NCBI GenBank assembly: GCA_949285915.1
Contig: CASDZW010000004.1
Coordinates: 1 to 64,000, forward strand
DNA from: an uncultured Collinsella sp.
Lineage (GTDB): Bacteria > Actinomycetota > Coriobacteriia > Coriobacteriales > Coriobacteriaceae
Direction of reading: 5' to 3'
Length of the DNA stretch: 64,000 bases
This document shows, piece by piece, positions 40,236 through 49,467 of this stretch. The first letter of the stretch is position 1; each line of letters opens with the position of its first letter. The translations under genes were made by a program, and so were the position numbers. The notes under the pieces are model-generated. The model was not told the DNA's origin. It was given only the letters and a program-made list of their open reading frames with translations, and searched no databases.

Positions 40236-42398
40236 TTAGCCCCGGTGCCCGCCGCGGTTGGCCTCGCGGCCTTGCCCGGCACGGTTGCGGCCCGCGGTGT
40301 TGGCCCCACGTTTGCCGCCCTGTGCGTGCTTGCCCGCGCGCGAGCCGCGCGGACCCTCCGCGGAGTGGGTGCCGTGCGCGCCGTCGCGCTTACCGCTACT
40401 TGCCGGTTGACGCCCGTTGCCCGTGGCAGGGCGTTTGCCACCGGCATGCTTGCCCGTCTTCTGGCCGTGCGGGCGCGTGGGGCGGATAAGGCACTTGGGC
40501 CCGTAGCCAATAAGGTCGCGCCGCCCCGCGCGTTCGAGCGCCTCGCGCACAAGGTCGTAGTTTTCGGGTTTGCGGTACTGGATGAGCGCGCGCTGCAGCG
40601 CCTTCTCGTGTGCAGAGCGCGGCACGTAGACGGGTTTCATCGTGCGCGGATCCACCCCGGTGTAGTACATGCAGGTCGACATCGTCGACGGGGTGGGGTA
40701 GAAGTCCTGCACCTGCTCGGGCATATAACCCATGTCGCGCACGTACTCGGCGAGCTTCACCGCCTCTTTCATGGTCGAGCCCGGATGGCTACTCATGAGG
40801 TAGGGAACGAGGTATTGATCTTTGCCGAGCTCCCGGTTGACGGCGCGGTATTTCTCGACGAACCGGTCGTATACCTCACGGCTGGGCTTACCCATAACCG
40901 AGAGTACCGCGTCAGAGACATGCTCCGGCGCGACCTTAAGCTGGCCGGAGACGTGGTGCTCGCAAAGCTCGCGGATGAACGTGTCATCCGCGTCAGCAAG
41001 CGCGTAGTCGAAGCGAATGCCGCTTCGCACAAAGACCTTCTTAACGCCGGGGAGCGCCCTGAGCTCACGTAGGAGCGCCACGTAATCGCTGTGGTCGACG
41101 TTCATGCTACGGCATACGTGCGGCCAGAGGCAGCGTTTGCGCAGGCAGGCACCATGTTTGAGCTGGTTTTTGCACGCGGGCTGGCGGAAGTTCGCCGTGG
41201 GGCCGCCCACGTCGTTGATGTAGCCCTTAAAGTCGGGCTCGGCGGTGATCTTTCGTGCCTCCGCCAGCAGGCTCTCGTGGCTGCGCGCCTGCACGATGCG
41301 CCCCTGGTGGAACGTGAGCGCGCAGAACGAGCACTCGCCAAAGCAGCCGCGGTTCGAGATGAGCGACATCTTGACCTCGGCAAGCGCGGGCACGCCGCCC
41401 GCCGCCTCGTAATCGGGGTGGTAGGTGCGCGTGTAGGGCAGGTCGTACGCCGCGTCGAACTCCTCTTGGGTGAGGGGTTTTGCCGGCGGGTTCTGCACCA
41501 CGTAGACGTCGTGCGGGTAGCTCTCCACCAAACGGCCGCCGCGGATGGGGTCCATGTTGTCGTATTGCACGGCAAAACTCCGCGCGTAGGCAAGCTTGTC
41601 GGAGGAGACCTCGTCCCAGCTGGGCAGGAGCGTGTAGTCAAAGACCTCGTCGAGCGAGCGGGTGCGGTAGACCGTGCCGTCGATGTAGGTAATCTGACTC
41701 ACGGGAAGGCCTGCGGAAAGTGCGTCGGCGATCTCCACGATGGAGTGCTCGCCCATGCCGTAGGAGATGAGGTCCGCGCCGGAATCGAGCAGAATGGAAC
41801 GCTTAAGTTTGTCAGACCAGTAATCGTAGTGGGCGAGGCGGCGGAGCGACGCCTCGATGCCGCCGAGCACGATGGGCGTCTCCTTGTACGTGCGGCGGAT
41901 GAGGTTACCGTAGACGGCGGCCGCGTGATCAGGGCGCGCGCCCGCGACGCCGCCGGGGGTGTAGGCGTCTGTGTGGCGGCGGTGCTTGCTCACGCTGTAG
42001 TGGTTCACCATAGAGTCCATGTTGCCGGCCGAGACAAGGAAGGCGAGGCGCGGCTCGCCGAGCACGGTCACGCTCGCGGGGTAGCGCCAGTCGGGCTGGG
42101 CGATCACGCCCACGCGGTAGCCGTGCGCTTCGAGCAGGCGCACGATAATGGCTGCGCCAAAGCTCGGGTGGTCCACATAGGCGTCACCGCATACGTATAC
42201 GAAGTCGCACACGTCCCAGCCGCGCGCATTCATATCGGCGCGCGTGGTGGGCGGGAAGTCCGCCCGGGTAAAGCCGAGCGCCGTGGGGCCCGTAGGGTCG
42301 AGCGTAGGGGCATTTTTACGTGTGGATGAGGGCGACTTTTGCCGCGCTCGCTTGCGTGCGTGGGCTTTTGTGCTTGCGGTGCGTTGCGATGATGCCAT
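40236..42398 (-). CDS. YgiQ-family radical SAM protein
   Basis: A 720-aa protein of the YgiQ family. The N-terminal domain (residues about 55-280, DVCDFVYVCGDAYVDHPSFG) is followed by the radical-SAM cluster motif CFGECSFC near residue 365 and a C-terminal domain with PEHVSDAVLSVMGKPS. A disordered Gly/Arg/Lys-rich tail of about 80 residues ends the protein. The start MASSQRTASTKAHARKRARQ follows AGGAGCACC. Function is unknown; the basic tail suggests nucleic acid or ribosome binding. It converges with engB across a 228-bp gap in which I see nothing certain. Confidence 0.92.
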   Translation of the reverse strand: MASSQRTASTKAHARKRARQKSPSSTRKNAPTLDPTGPTALGFTRADFPPTTRADMNARGWDVCDFVYVCGDAYVDHPSFGAAIIVRLLEAHGYRVGVIAQPDWRYPASVTVLGEPRLAFLVSAGNMDSMVNHYSVSKHRRHTDAYTPGGVAGARPDHAAAVYGNLIRRTYKETPIVLGGIEASLRRLAHYDYWSDKLKRSILLDSGADLISYGMGEHSIVEIADALSAGLPVSQITYIDGTVYRTRSLDEVFDYTLLPSWDEVSSDKLAYARSFAVQYDNMDPIRGGRLVESYPHDVYVVQNPPAKPLTQEEFDAAYDLPYTRTYHPDYEAAGGVPALAEVKMSLISNRGCFGECSFCALTFHQGRIVQARSHESLLAEARKITAEPDFKGYINDVGGPTANFRQPACKNQLKHGACLRKRCLWPHVCRSMNVDHSDYVALLRELRALPGVKKVFVRSGIRFDYALADADDTFIRELCEHHVSGQLKVAPEHVSDAVLSVMGKPSREVYDRFVEKYRAVNRELGKDQYLVPYLMSSHPGSTMKEAVKLAEYVRDMGYMPEQVQDFYPTPSTMSTCMYYTGVDPRTMKPVYVPRSAHEKALQRALIQYRKPENYDLVREALERAGRRDLIGYGPKCLIRPTRPHGQKTGKHAGGKRPATGNGRQPASSGKRDGAHGTHSAEGPRGSRAGKHAQGGKRGANTAGRNRAGQGREANRGGHRG

Positions 42399-42491
42399 GG
42401 TGCTCCTGGTCCGGATTGGTTGTCACCATCCTAGCAGAGCCGAGGCACGAAATGGGAGGTATTGGCGCCGGCATGGTGGCAGCTCTTGAGA

Positions 42492-43673
42492 CTACGCAAC
42501 CGCCTGACGCGCACGGCCGATGGCGATGCCGGCAGCGGCGATGGCGAGTGCGAAGAGAACCACGATGCCCACGTTGCCAAGAACCGATGCCGCAAGCTCG
42601 CTCGTCACGCTGGTGGCTCGCACGAGCTGCTCCATGGCACTTACTGCCCATAGTCCCGGCGCGAACCGCGCGACTGCGAGCACTTCGGCGCTCATGTTGG
42701 CGAGTGGCACCCAGGTGCCCGCCAGAAACGAGATGATCATAGCCGTGATATTAACGATGGCGTGCACGAGCTCGCGCCGCACGCCGAGCTGCCAAATGAG
42801 AAACCCAAACGCCATACCCACGAGCATGAGTGCAAAGAGAATAACGAGCATGAGTGCTGTAAGGGCGACGGGCACACGGGCAAGCTCATCCGCATAGAGG
42901 GCGATACCCACTGCGGCGTTGATGGCCCACACAGCAATGCCGCAGAGCGCGATAGCGCCTGCGATTTGAGCGTCGAAGGTGGTGCTGGGTACCGGCGTGG
43001 CGCCGATGCGCTGGCGCACCTCGGGGGCGCGCAGGTCGGCAAGGCCAACGCCCACGATCGCGGCGATACCGCCAAAGAGCGCGTAGAGGGCGAACTGACA
43101 GTAGACAAGGTATGTAACGGGCAGTCCCGGCATCTCCGCATCAACCGTCTCAACGGTGACGCCTGCCTCCTGCGCAGCGTCAACAAGGCGCACCAGTTCC
43201 TCGGTGTTTGCGCTGGGGCGTGCCGCTGCCATGGCGTAGAGCTCCTGTACATAGCTGCGCACACGTTCGTCCATGAGCGCACCCCGCGCACTTGTATAGC
43301 TCACCACGTTTTCGAGATCAGGCGCATCCGCACCGGCGCGCGCGGCGCGGGCAAGCTCGTCGCCATATCCGGAGGGGATGACAAGCACGTAATCGGCATA
43401 ATTCTTCGCAGCGGCTTCCTGCAGGGCGCGCGTGCTGTCCGCGATGCCGACCATCTCGCTTGTGGCGGCGACGTGGCCGGTAAGTGCACGCGATATGATG
43501 CTGTTGTCACGGTCGACAACGGCCACCACGGGACGTACGGCTTCATAGGCCGCGCTCATCGGACCGATGCTGCCGGCAGCAAAGCTTCCTACGACCGAGA
43601 ACAGCAGCACGTAGACGACAAAGAGAACGCGATGCTCGGCGATGAGCCTCACGGCGATTCTAACTATGGGCAT
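42492..43673 (-). CDS. ABC-2 type permease (second subunit)
   Basis: A 393-aa exporter permease of the YhfQ/DrrB-like ABC-2 class. One N-terminal helix (about residues 16-36) is followed by a large extracytoplasmic domain (about 40-190) and five or six C-terminal helices. It overlaps the preceding permease gene by 14 bp at 43660-43673. With that permease and the ATPase it makes a heterodimeric exporter. The adjacent divergent two-component system suggests inducible export of a drug or peptide. Confidence 0.82.
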   Translation of the reverse strand: MPIVRIAVRLIAEHRVLFVVYVLLFSVVGSFAAGSIGPMSAAYEAVRPVVAVVDRDNSIISRALTGHVAATSEMVGIADSTRALQEAAAKNYADYVLVIPSGYGDELARAARAGADAPDLENVVSYTSARGALMDERVRSYVQELYAMAAARPSANTEELVRLVDAAQEAGVTVETVDAEMPGLPVTYLVYCQFALYALFGGIAAIVGVGLADLRAPEVRQRIGATPVPSTTFDAQIAGAIALCGIAVWAINAAVGIALYADELARVPVALTALMLVILFALMLVGMAFGFLIWQLGVRRELVHAIVNITAMIISFLAGTWVPLANMSAEVLAVARFAPGLWAVSAMEQLVRATSVTSELAASVLGNVGIVVLFALAIAAAGIAIGRARQAVA

Positions 43674-44859
43674 AGCGTTGCCTCCTCATGAAGATGAGCG
43701 CGCCTGCACCCAAGAGGGCGGCGATGACCAGTAGCCTGCCGCAGGCGGACGCAAAGGGAGCAAGGGAGTCGTAGAACGTGAGCGAAAGCATGGCTTCGGT
43801 TGCTTGTACGGCCGGATTGAACAGCTGGACGAGGGGCGCGTGCTGCGAGAGCCAGTTGGCAACCTCAAGCGCCGGTGTGCCAAATAGACCGGCGGGAAGC
43901 GAGAGCGTAAGCGTGGCGATGGTGATGAGACCATCTTTGACGTCCGGGCGTACACCGGGAAGCGATCCTACAAAGGCGCCGAGTGCGCACGACACAAGAG
44001 CGCATGCGCCACAGGCGACGGGTGTGAGCCAGACCCTGCCGCCAAAGGAAACGCCTGCGACAACGTAGAAAAAGGAGACGGCGAGCATCATGCTTGCCAT
44101 GACGATGAGCCAGCTTGCCACCAATGCTGCAGCAAGCTGACGCGCAGGCGAGAGCGCTCCGACTTGCCGGCGCGAGCCCTCGGGCGTGGCAGCGATGCGT
44201 GTGCGGTCGATGAGCGTCTGGGCGACGGTGGAGCACATAATGCACGAGTAACCGAGCAACGCGTAGTAGAAGCGGCTGAGTTCACTTGGCGGTTCGCGCA
44301 GCACGCTGAGCTCGGCGGTTGATGCCTGCTCGCCCGAAAGGTTTTGGGCTAGCGTGGCGCGGGTCTCAGCGCTGGCAAGCACGGTAGGGTCGCTCTCGGC
44401 TAAAGCTCCGGCGAGCTCTTCGCTCTGCAGGTAACGGTCGAGGATGGTTTGGACGATGCCCTGGTCGGTGGAACCAGCATCGGAAGGAGAGACGAGCAGG
44501 CGCGCAGCTCCGTCTGCGTCAACCACGAGCGCCGTGTCCACCTCGCCGGCGAGTACGCCCGCCTCGGCTGCGGCACGATCGGTATAGCCCGTGAGGGCGA
44601 GCAGCGGCTTCTCGTCTTCCGTCGCGTCCGTATTAGTGCGCGTAAGTTCTTCGAGCATCGTGCGCAGGCCCGTTGCCTCCTGCCAGTTGGCATCTTCCAC
44701 CACGCCGAGAGCGATGGTGTGGAGGGTTTGGTTGGACTGCATGCCAGCGAACATGGTCATGAAGATGGTCGCCATGATGAGGGGAAAGGCAAAGCACCAG
44801 ATAACGATACCGGTGTTGCGCAACATCATGCGAACGTTGTAGTAGATCTGGGCGAGCAT
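43660..44859 (-). CDS. ABC-2 type permease (first subunit)
   Basis: A 399-aa permease. TM1 (about residues 18-40) is followed by an extracytoplasmic domain of about 180 residues and a C-terminal block of five helices. MLAQIYYNVRMMLRNTGIVIWCFAFPLIMATIFMTMF is a typical ABC-2 opening. The ATG at 44859 is preferred to the overlapping GTG at 44868; it follows GGTGAG. The stop overlaps the start of the second permease. All three genes run on the minus strand. Confidence 0.84.
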   Translation of the reverse strand: MLAQIYYNVRMMLRNTGIVIWCFAFPLIMATIFMTMFAGMQSNQTLHTIALGVVEDANWQEATGLRTMLEELTRTNTDATEDEKPLLALTGYTDRAAAEAGVLAGEVDTALVVDADGAARLLVSPSDAGSTDQGIVQTILDRYLQSEELAGALAESDPTVLASAETRATLAQNLSGEQASTAELSVLREPPSELSRFYYALLGYSCIMCSTVAQTLIDRTRIAATPEGSRRQVGALSPARQLAAALVASWLIVMASMMLAVSFFYVVAGVSFGGRVWLTPVACGACALVSCALGAFVGSLPGVRPDVKDGLITIATLTLSLPAGLFGTPALEVANWLSQHAPLVQLFNPAVQATEAMLSLTFYDSLAPFASACGRLLVIAALLGAGALIFMRRQRYAHS

Positions 44860-44864
44860 GGATC

Positions 44865-45833
44865 TCACCGCCCGCTTGTGCGTTCGTCGCTAGCGCCGTG
44901 GTCGCGCAGCTCGCTACCGGTAATCTGGAGAAAGACGTCGTTTAGGGTGGGCGGTTCGGAGTACACGCGTACGGGCGTCACGCCAAAGCTTGTCAGCACC
45001 TCAAGCACCGCGGTCAAATGGCTCTCGCCTTGCGCGCAGGCAACATGCAGCTCGCGCCCCCGGTAGCTCGCCGATACGGTGGCAGGCAGGTAGCGCACGG
45101 CGTCAAGTGCGGCCTCTGGCAGATCGGTGACCTCGACCACAATCTTTTCGCCGATACCGATCATGCCCTTGAGCTCGCCCACTGTGCCCTCGGCCACGGC
45201 GCGACCGCGGTCCATGATCATGATGCGGCTGCAGATCTGCTCGACTTCCTCCATATAGTGGCTCGTGTAAACCACGGTGGCGCCGGCGTCCACGAGCTCA
45301 AGGATGCCGGAGAGGATGGCGTTTCTACTCTGCGGGTCCACAGCGACGGTGGGCTCGTCAAAGAAGATGAGTTCCGGCTCGTGGGCGATGCCGCAGGCGA
45401 TGTTGAGGCGGCGCAAGAGGCCGCCGGAGAGCTTCTGCGGGCGGAAGTGGCGGAAGTCGTCGAGACCCACGAAGGTAATGGCGCGGTCCACGAGCGTGCG
45501 GCGACGCGTGCGGTCCGTCACGTAGAGCGAGCAGAACGCGTCGATGTTCTCCTCCACGGTGAGCTCGTTGAAGACGGCCACCTGTTGCGGCACGATGCCG
45601 ATGCGTCGTTTGAGGTCGTAGCGCCTAGGCCCCATCGTCTCGCCGAAGAGCTCGATCGCGCCCTTATCGTAGGTCAAAAGCGACAGCATGCAGTTGATGG
45701 CGGTGGTTTTGCCGCAACCGTTGGGGCCAAGGAGGCCCAGAATCTCGCCGCGTTCGACGGTAAGGTCGAAGTGGTCTAGGGCGACGAGGTCGCCGTAGCG
45801 TTTGACGAGCTGGCGTACCGATACGATGGCCAT
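44865..45833 (-). CDS. ABC exporter ATP-binding protein
   Basis: A 322-aa ATPase of the drug/lipid export class. Walker A GPNGCGKTT is near residues 37-45, with VPQQVAVFNELTVEENI as the Q-loop, LSGGLLRRLNIACGIAHEPELIFFDEPTVAVDPQSR as signature and Walker B, and YTSHYMEEVEQIC as the switch. The C-terminal extension is typical of DrrA-like proteins. AGGAGGA precedes the ATG at 45833. It starts the minus-strand exporter operon, back to back with a NarL-type two-component system. Confidence 0.93.
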   Translation of the reverse strand: MAIVSVRQLVKRYGDLVALDHFDLTVERGEILGLLGPNGCGKTTAINCMLSLLTYDKGAIELFGETMGPRRYDLKRRIGIVPQQVAVFNELTVEENIDAFCSLYVTDRTRRRTLVDRAITFVGLDDFRHFRPQKLSGGLLRRLNIACGIAHEPELIFFDEPTVAVDPQSRNAILSGILELVDAGATVVYTSHYMEEVEQICSRIMIMDRGRAVAEGTVGELKGMIGIGEKIVVEVTDLPEAALDAVRYLPATVSASYRGRELHVACAQGESHLTAVLEVLTSFGVTPVRVYSEPPTLNDVFLQITGSELRDHGASDERTSGR

Positions 45834-45913
45834 GGGGGTCCTCCTGTTCATGTCTTTGGGTGCGGACGCCTCCAAACTAGTTGCAGTATCGCGCGATGGC
45901 GACAGGGCGGGAA

Positions 45914-45927
45914 GTGACGTTTGTCAC
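45914..45927. promoter_or_regulatory. Palindrome in the divergent exporter/two-component promoter
   Basis: GTGAC-GTTT-GTCAC lies in the 131-bp gap between the ATPase gene (minus) and the kinase gene (plus). LuxR/NarL-family regulators commonly use such palindromes. It could let the NarL-type regulator encoded downstream control both directions. Confidence 0.45.
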
Positions 45928-45964
45928 GGTTTTCGGCTGCGTCGGCGTACGTTAGACTGACGCT

Positions 45965-47104
45965 ATGGAGAGGTTGTATGACAAGTTGATTCTGTTGGCT
46001 GCCATGGTTGCTTCGGGCATTGCGTTTGCGCCGCGCACGGCCACCGTCGCATGTCTGCTGGTGGGTGCAACGGCGACGTTTCTGGTTGAAGCGTTCCGGA
46101 TGCCTGCACGCCGCTGCCCGGGGCGAGGTATGCCAGACGGTGGAGAGACGCTGCTGCCGGTGGGTATATGCGTGCTTGCCCTGGCGGTGCCCGAGGCAAC
46201 CTTCGCTCTGCCGCTTGCGACCTACGATTTAGCGGGCAGCTCGCACCGTGCGCTGCTCGTACTGCCCGCACTTGCCTTGGTGGCAACGTTGCGGGCGGCT
46301 ATCGTTCCCGTAGCCGCCGCGATTCTACTGGTCGGTCTTACGGTCGCGGCCTGCCTTCTTGCGTGGCGGACCAAGGGGACGCTGGCACAGCGTCTTGCCA
46401 CCCGACGGCAGCGGGATGACCTCGCCGCACGCTCGCAAGCGCTTGAGGTCCAGAATCGCGAGCTGCGCGACAAGCGTGAGCTCGAGGTGCGGGTTGCCGT
46501 GCTAGAGGAGCGTTCGCGCATCGCGCGTGAGATTCACGACAACGTGGGGCACCTGCTCACGCGCGCCCACCTGCAGGCAAAGGCGTATCAGGTGGTGTTT
46601 GCCAAAGACGAGCGGGCGTGTCAGGCGTTCGAGGCGCTGGGGGAGAACCTCTCTGAGGCGCTCGACACCGTGCGTGCGAGCGTGCACGATCTGCACGATG
46701 ACCATATCGACCTCACAGCGCAGATCGAGCGCATAGCAGCCGAGAGCGGGCTTTCCGTGCGCTGCCAGTTGGAGGCTACGGTCGCCCCGCCCGAGGTCGC
46801 TGCGTGCCTGCGCGCCGTGGCGCGCGAGGCGCTCTCTAATATCGCGCGTCATGCCGTCGCGCGCGATATCTCGCTTTCTTTGGTGGAGTATCCCGGCTTC
46901 TGGCGGCTGACGATAGAGAATGACGATCTGCGCGGACATGGTCCGGACTATCGTCCCGCGGCTCACGGCGGGATGGGGCTTATCTCACTTGAGGAACGCG
47001 TCCAGGCGCTCGGCGGGACGTTTCGCGCCGGTCCCATCGGCGGAGGTGCGCAGCCGGGTGGCTGGCGCGTATTTGCGAGCATTCCCAAACGGCGGACGGC
47101 ATAG
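45965..47104 (+). CDS. NarL-type (HisKA_3) sensor histidine kinase
   Basis: A 379-aa kinase with four or five N-terminal membrane helices (about residues 8-42, 65-90 and 95-137) and no large external domain. The HisKA_3 motif RSRIAREIHDNVGHLLTRA carries the phosphoryl His in EIHDNVGH. The ATPase domain is degenerate in parts (N-box EALSNIARHAVA; GMGLISLEERV as G2). The compact sensor is like DesK/LiaS types that monitor the membrane. It is followed by its regulator and divergent from an ABC exporter. Confidence 0.88.
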   Translation: MERLYDKLILLAAMVASGIAFAPRTATVACLLVGATATFLVEAFRMPARRCPGRGMPDGGETLLPVGICVLALAVPEATFALPLATYDLAGSSHRALLVLPALALVATLRAAIVPVAAAILLVGLTVAACLLAWRTKGTLAQRLATRRQRDDLAARSQALEVQNRELRDKRELEVRVAVLEERSRIAREIHDNVGHLLTRAHLQAKAYQVVFAKDERACQAFEALGENLSEALDTVRASVHDLHDDHIDLTAQIERIAAESGLSVRCQLEATVAPPEVAACLRAVAREALSNIARHAVARDISLSLVEYPGFWRLTIENDDLRGHGPDYRPAAHGGMGLISLEERVQALGGTFRAGPIGGGAQPGGWRVFASIPKRRTA

Positions 47105-47115
47105 CGGGAGGCATG

Positions 47116-47865
47116 ATGAGGGTTGCGATTATCGACGACGATGCGCTGGTGTGCGAGTCTCTGAGCATCATCCTCGGTGCGGAGGCCGATATCGATGTAG
47201 TCGGTTCTGGCACTGACGGCGACGCGGCTGTGTGCCTCTATGCGGAGGCGGCGCCGGATATCGTGCTTATGGACATCCAGATGCCGGGGCGGGACGGTCT
47301 TTCCGCCGCACAGGAGATTCTTGCTCGCGACCCGGCGGCGCGTATCGTTTTCCTCACCACGTTTTCCGATGATGAGTACATCGTGCGCGCCCTTGCGCTG
47401 GGCGCGCGGGGCTACCTCATCAAGCAGGACGTTGCTGCCGTCGCGCCGGCACTGCGTGCGGTTATGGGCGGGCAGAGCGTGCTCGAAGGCGAGGTCCTCG
47501 CCCGCGTCTCGTGCATGAACACGCCGGCATTGCGAGCTAGCGCAGCGCCGGCGGTAGCGGCGACAGGGGCGACAGGAGAGGTGGGTGCGTATGGGGGAGC
47601 GTCACCGCACGCCGCGCGCCTAGCTATGCCGACGGCAACTGCCCATCAAGCGGTTTCCGCTACCGACCCGTTTGCCTGCCTCACCGAGCGTGAGCGTGAG
47701 GTGGCTGAGCTCATCGCCGCCGGTCTCGACAACCGCGAGATTGCGCAGGCGGCATATCTCAGCGAGGGCACGGTCCGCAACCACATCAGTACGATTCTCT
47801 CCAAGCTCCACCTCAAGAACCGTACGCAAATCGCTATCGCCTACTGGCGTTGCACCGCCGAATAA
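47116..47865 (+). CDS. NarL/LuxR-type response regulator
   Basis: A 249-aa regulator. The receiver has D8-D10 and phosphoacceptor Asp in IVLMDIQMPG (about residue 53), with GYLIKQD carrying the conserved Lys. A linker of about 60 Ala-rich residues is longer than usual. The LuxR helix-turn-helix LTEREREVAELIAAGLDNREIAQAAYLSEGTVRNHIS completes it. The ATG at 47116 (5 bp from GGGAGG) is chosen over that at 47113. It likely controls the divergent exporter genes. Confidence 0.9.
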   Translation: MRVAIIDDDALVCESLSIILGAEADIDVVGSGTDGDAAVCLYAEAAPDIVLMDIQMPGRDGLSAAQEILARDPAARIVFLTTFSDDEYIVRALALGARGYLIKQDVAAVAPALRAVMGGQSVLEGEVLARVSCMNTPALRASAAPAVAATGATGEVGAYGGASPHAARLAMPTATAHQAVSATDPFACLTEREREVAELIAAGLDNREIAQAAYLSEGTVRNHISTILSKLHLKNRTQIAIAYWRCTAE

Positions 47866-48021
47866 GGCCGACAATCGACAAAGGCGGACGCGAGAACGGC
47901 TTCTGGCAAAGAGGGCGGATGCGCCGTCCATGGCAAAGGCGGGATAGTGCCATAAAAAAGCCATGAACTCGAGAAACCATGAGCGTCCGTGCCGCTTCTC
48001 TGCATGAGCCTCTTCTGATAG

Positions 48022-48055
48022 TATCACCATGGTGATAGATATCACCATGGTGATA
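48022..48055. promoter_or_regulatory. Two identical 16-bp palindromes upstream of the DUF3990/HTH pair
   Basis: TATCACCATGGTGATA occurs at 48022-48037 and again at 48040-48055, 18 bp centre to centre (so nearly two turns). They lie 26 bp before the DUF3990 start. Perfect palindromes in tandem at a promoter are typical operators; the HTH protein encoded downstream is the likely autoregulator, as in toxin-antitoxin operons. Confidence 0.7.
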
Positions 48056-48080
48056 GTAGTTAGCAGAGAGAGGGCATTCA

Positions 48081-48752
48081 ATGGAACTCTGGCACGGCTC
48101 GTCGCAGATTATCGCCTCTCCGCGTCTAGATATCGGGAGGCCCCGCAACGATTATGGCCGCGGTTTTTATACCACGCCTCATCGGGAGCTTGCGAAGGAG
48201 TGGGCATGTCAGAAGAAAGGGCGCGATGGGTTTGCCAACCATTACGAGCTCGATGCGGAAGACCTTGTTGTGCTCAATTTGGAGGCGCCAGAGTACTCGG
48301 TTCTCCACTGGATTGCCCTGCTTCTGCAACATAGGATTTTTCAGATTACGGCCGGCGTTGAGGCCGAGGGTAAAGCGATGCTCATCGAGCGATTTGGTAT
48401 CAATGCCGATGATTACGACATCGTTGTAGGGTATCGGGCGGATGACTCGTATTTCTCCTACGCGGCAAGCTTCCTTGCCAACACCATTTCCGTTCGTCAG
48501 CTTGCCCAGGCGATGAGGCTGGGCAAGCTGGGGACGCAGGTGGTCCTAAAGAGCGCGCGGGCGTTTGAGCGCCTTCGTTATCTCGGTTATGAAGAGGCTC
48601 CCTCTCATCCGTATTACGCGTTGCGGCTTGCGCGCGATATTGAGGCGCGCGAGGACTATCGCAAATTAGCAGGCACTTTCGATCGCGATGGCGTGTATTT
48701 GAGTGATATTTTGCGAGGAGGTATTTCCGATGATGATCCGCGATTGTTCTGA
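48081..48752 (+). CDS. DUF3990-family, ADP-ribosyltransferase-like protein (probable toxin)
   Basis: A 223-aa protein. MELWHGSSQIIASPRLDIGR followed by NDYGRGFYTTPHRELAKEWA is the N-terminal signature of DUF3990, a group with an ADP-ribosyltransferase-like fold (H in WHGS, YGRGFYTT). It lacks membrane segments. AGAGAGGG precedes the start, and the stop is 23 bp inside the next gene. Codon use is more AT-rich than in neighbours, a sign of recent transfer. Pairing with an HTH partner under tandem palindromes suggests a toxin-antitoxin-like module; the target and substrate are unknown. Confidence 0.75.
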   Translation: MELWHGSSQIIASPRLDIGRPRNDYGRGFYTTPHRELAKEWACQKKGRDGFANHYELDAEDLVVLNLEAPEYSVLHWIALLLQHRIFQITAGVEAEGKAMLIERFGINADDYDIVVGYRADDSYFSYAASFLANTISVRQLAQAMRLGKLGTQVVLKSARAFERLRYLGYEEAPSHPYYALRLARDIEAREDYRKLAGTFDRDGVYLSDILRGGISDDDPRLF

Positions 48753-49443
48753 GCAAAACGCCGATGGTGCCCTAATCGGTGCATATTCAGAGATGTATGT
48801 GGCAGATGCTATGCATCGTCTCGGCGGGTTTTTTGATTACGCCGTGAACGACTATGGGGCTGAAGGCGATGAGATTGCGGATCTGTTTTGCATGAGCGAT
48901 CTTTCCCATTCATTTGAGTGCGGCGAGCCGTGGACGGTGGCGGGAAAATCAGGTGCAGAGCTCTTTGCCTGTTTGAGCGAAGAGCTAGGTTACACAGATG
49001 CCGTGTTCCCTGAGCCGTGCGCGCGCTATGCTGCCACCATCGAGTATTGGATAGGTTGGACGGCGGCATACGTGCAATGGCGCTTGAAAATGACCTTTGA
49101 TGAACTGTTTACCATTGTCCCCTATGATGAGTTCGCTCGGCTGTATTACCCTTGGCATGAAGCGTCGGAAGAGCGCTTTGTCTATCTCGTTATCGATAGG
49201 ATGCGGATGGATGGAGAGGCGGCGCCAACAAGGTTGGCAGCGTTGCGCAAAGGGCTGCGTCTTTCGCAGCGCGAGCTTGCCTGCCGCTCTGGTGTTGGTC
49301 TACGCTCCATCCAAATGTACGAGCAACGGCAGAAGGACATCAACAAGGCTCAGGCGCAAACGCTGCTGAAGTTGTCACGTGTCCTCTATTGCTCGATGGA
49401 AGACTTGATGGAGCCGGTGTTTACGATGAACGAGGCAGCATAA
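48730..49443 (+). CDS. Protein with C-terminal XRE helix-turn-helix, probable antitoxin
   Basis: A 237-aa protein. Residues 1 to about 160 are a helical domain I do not recognise. The C-terminus (about 168-232) is an XRE-type HTH: RLAALRKGLRLSQRELACRSGVGLRSIQMYEQ, then LLKLSRVLYCSMEDLMEP. Having the HTH at the C-terminus is unusual. The ATG at 48730 follows GCGAGGAGG and lies within the DUF3990 gene. It likely neutralises the DUF3990 protein with its N-terminal domain and represses the pair at the palindromes; that is inference. Confidence 0.7.
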   Translation: MMIRDCSEQNADGALIGAYSEMYVADAMHRLGGFFDYAVNDYGAEGDEIADLFCMSDLSHSFECGEPWTVAGKSGAELFACLSEELGYTDAVFPEPCARYAATIEYWIGWTAAYVQWRLKMTFDELFTIVPYDEFARLYYPWHEASEERFVYLVIDRMRMDGEAAPTRLAALRKGLRLSQRELACRSGVGLRSIQMYEQRQKDINKAQAQTLLKLSRVLYCSMEDLMEPVFTMNEAA

Positions 49444-49467
49444 GCACTTTGCGCGAACGCGTGCCAG

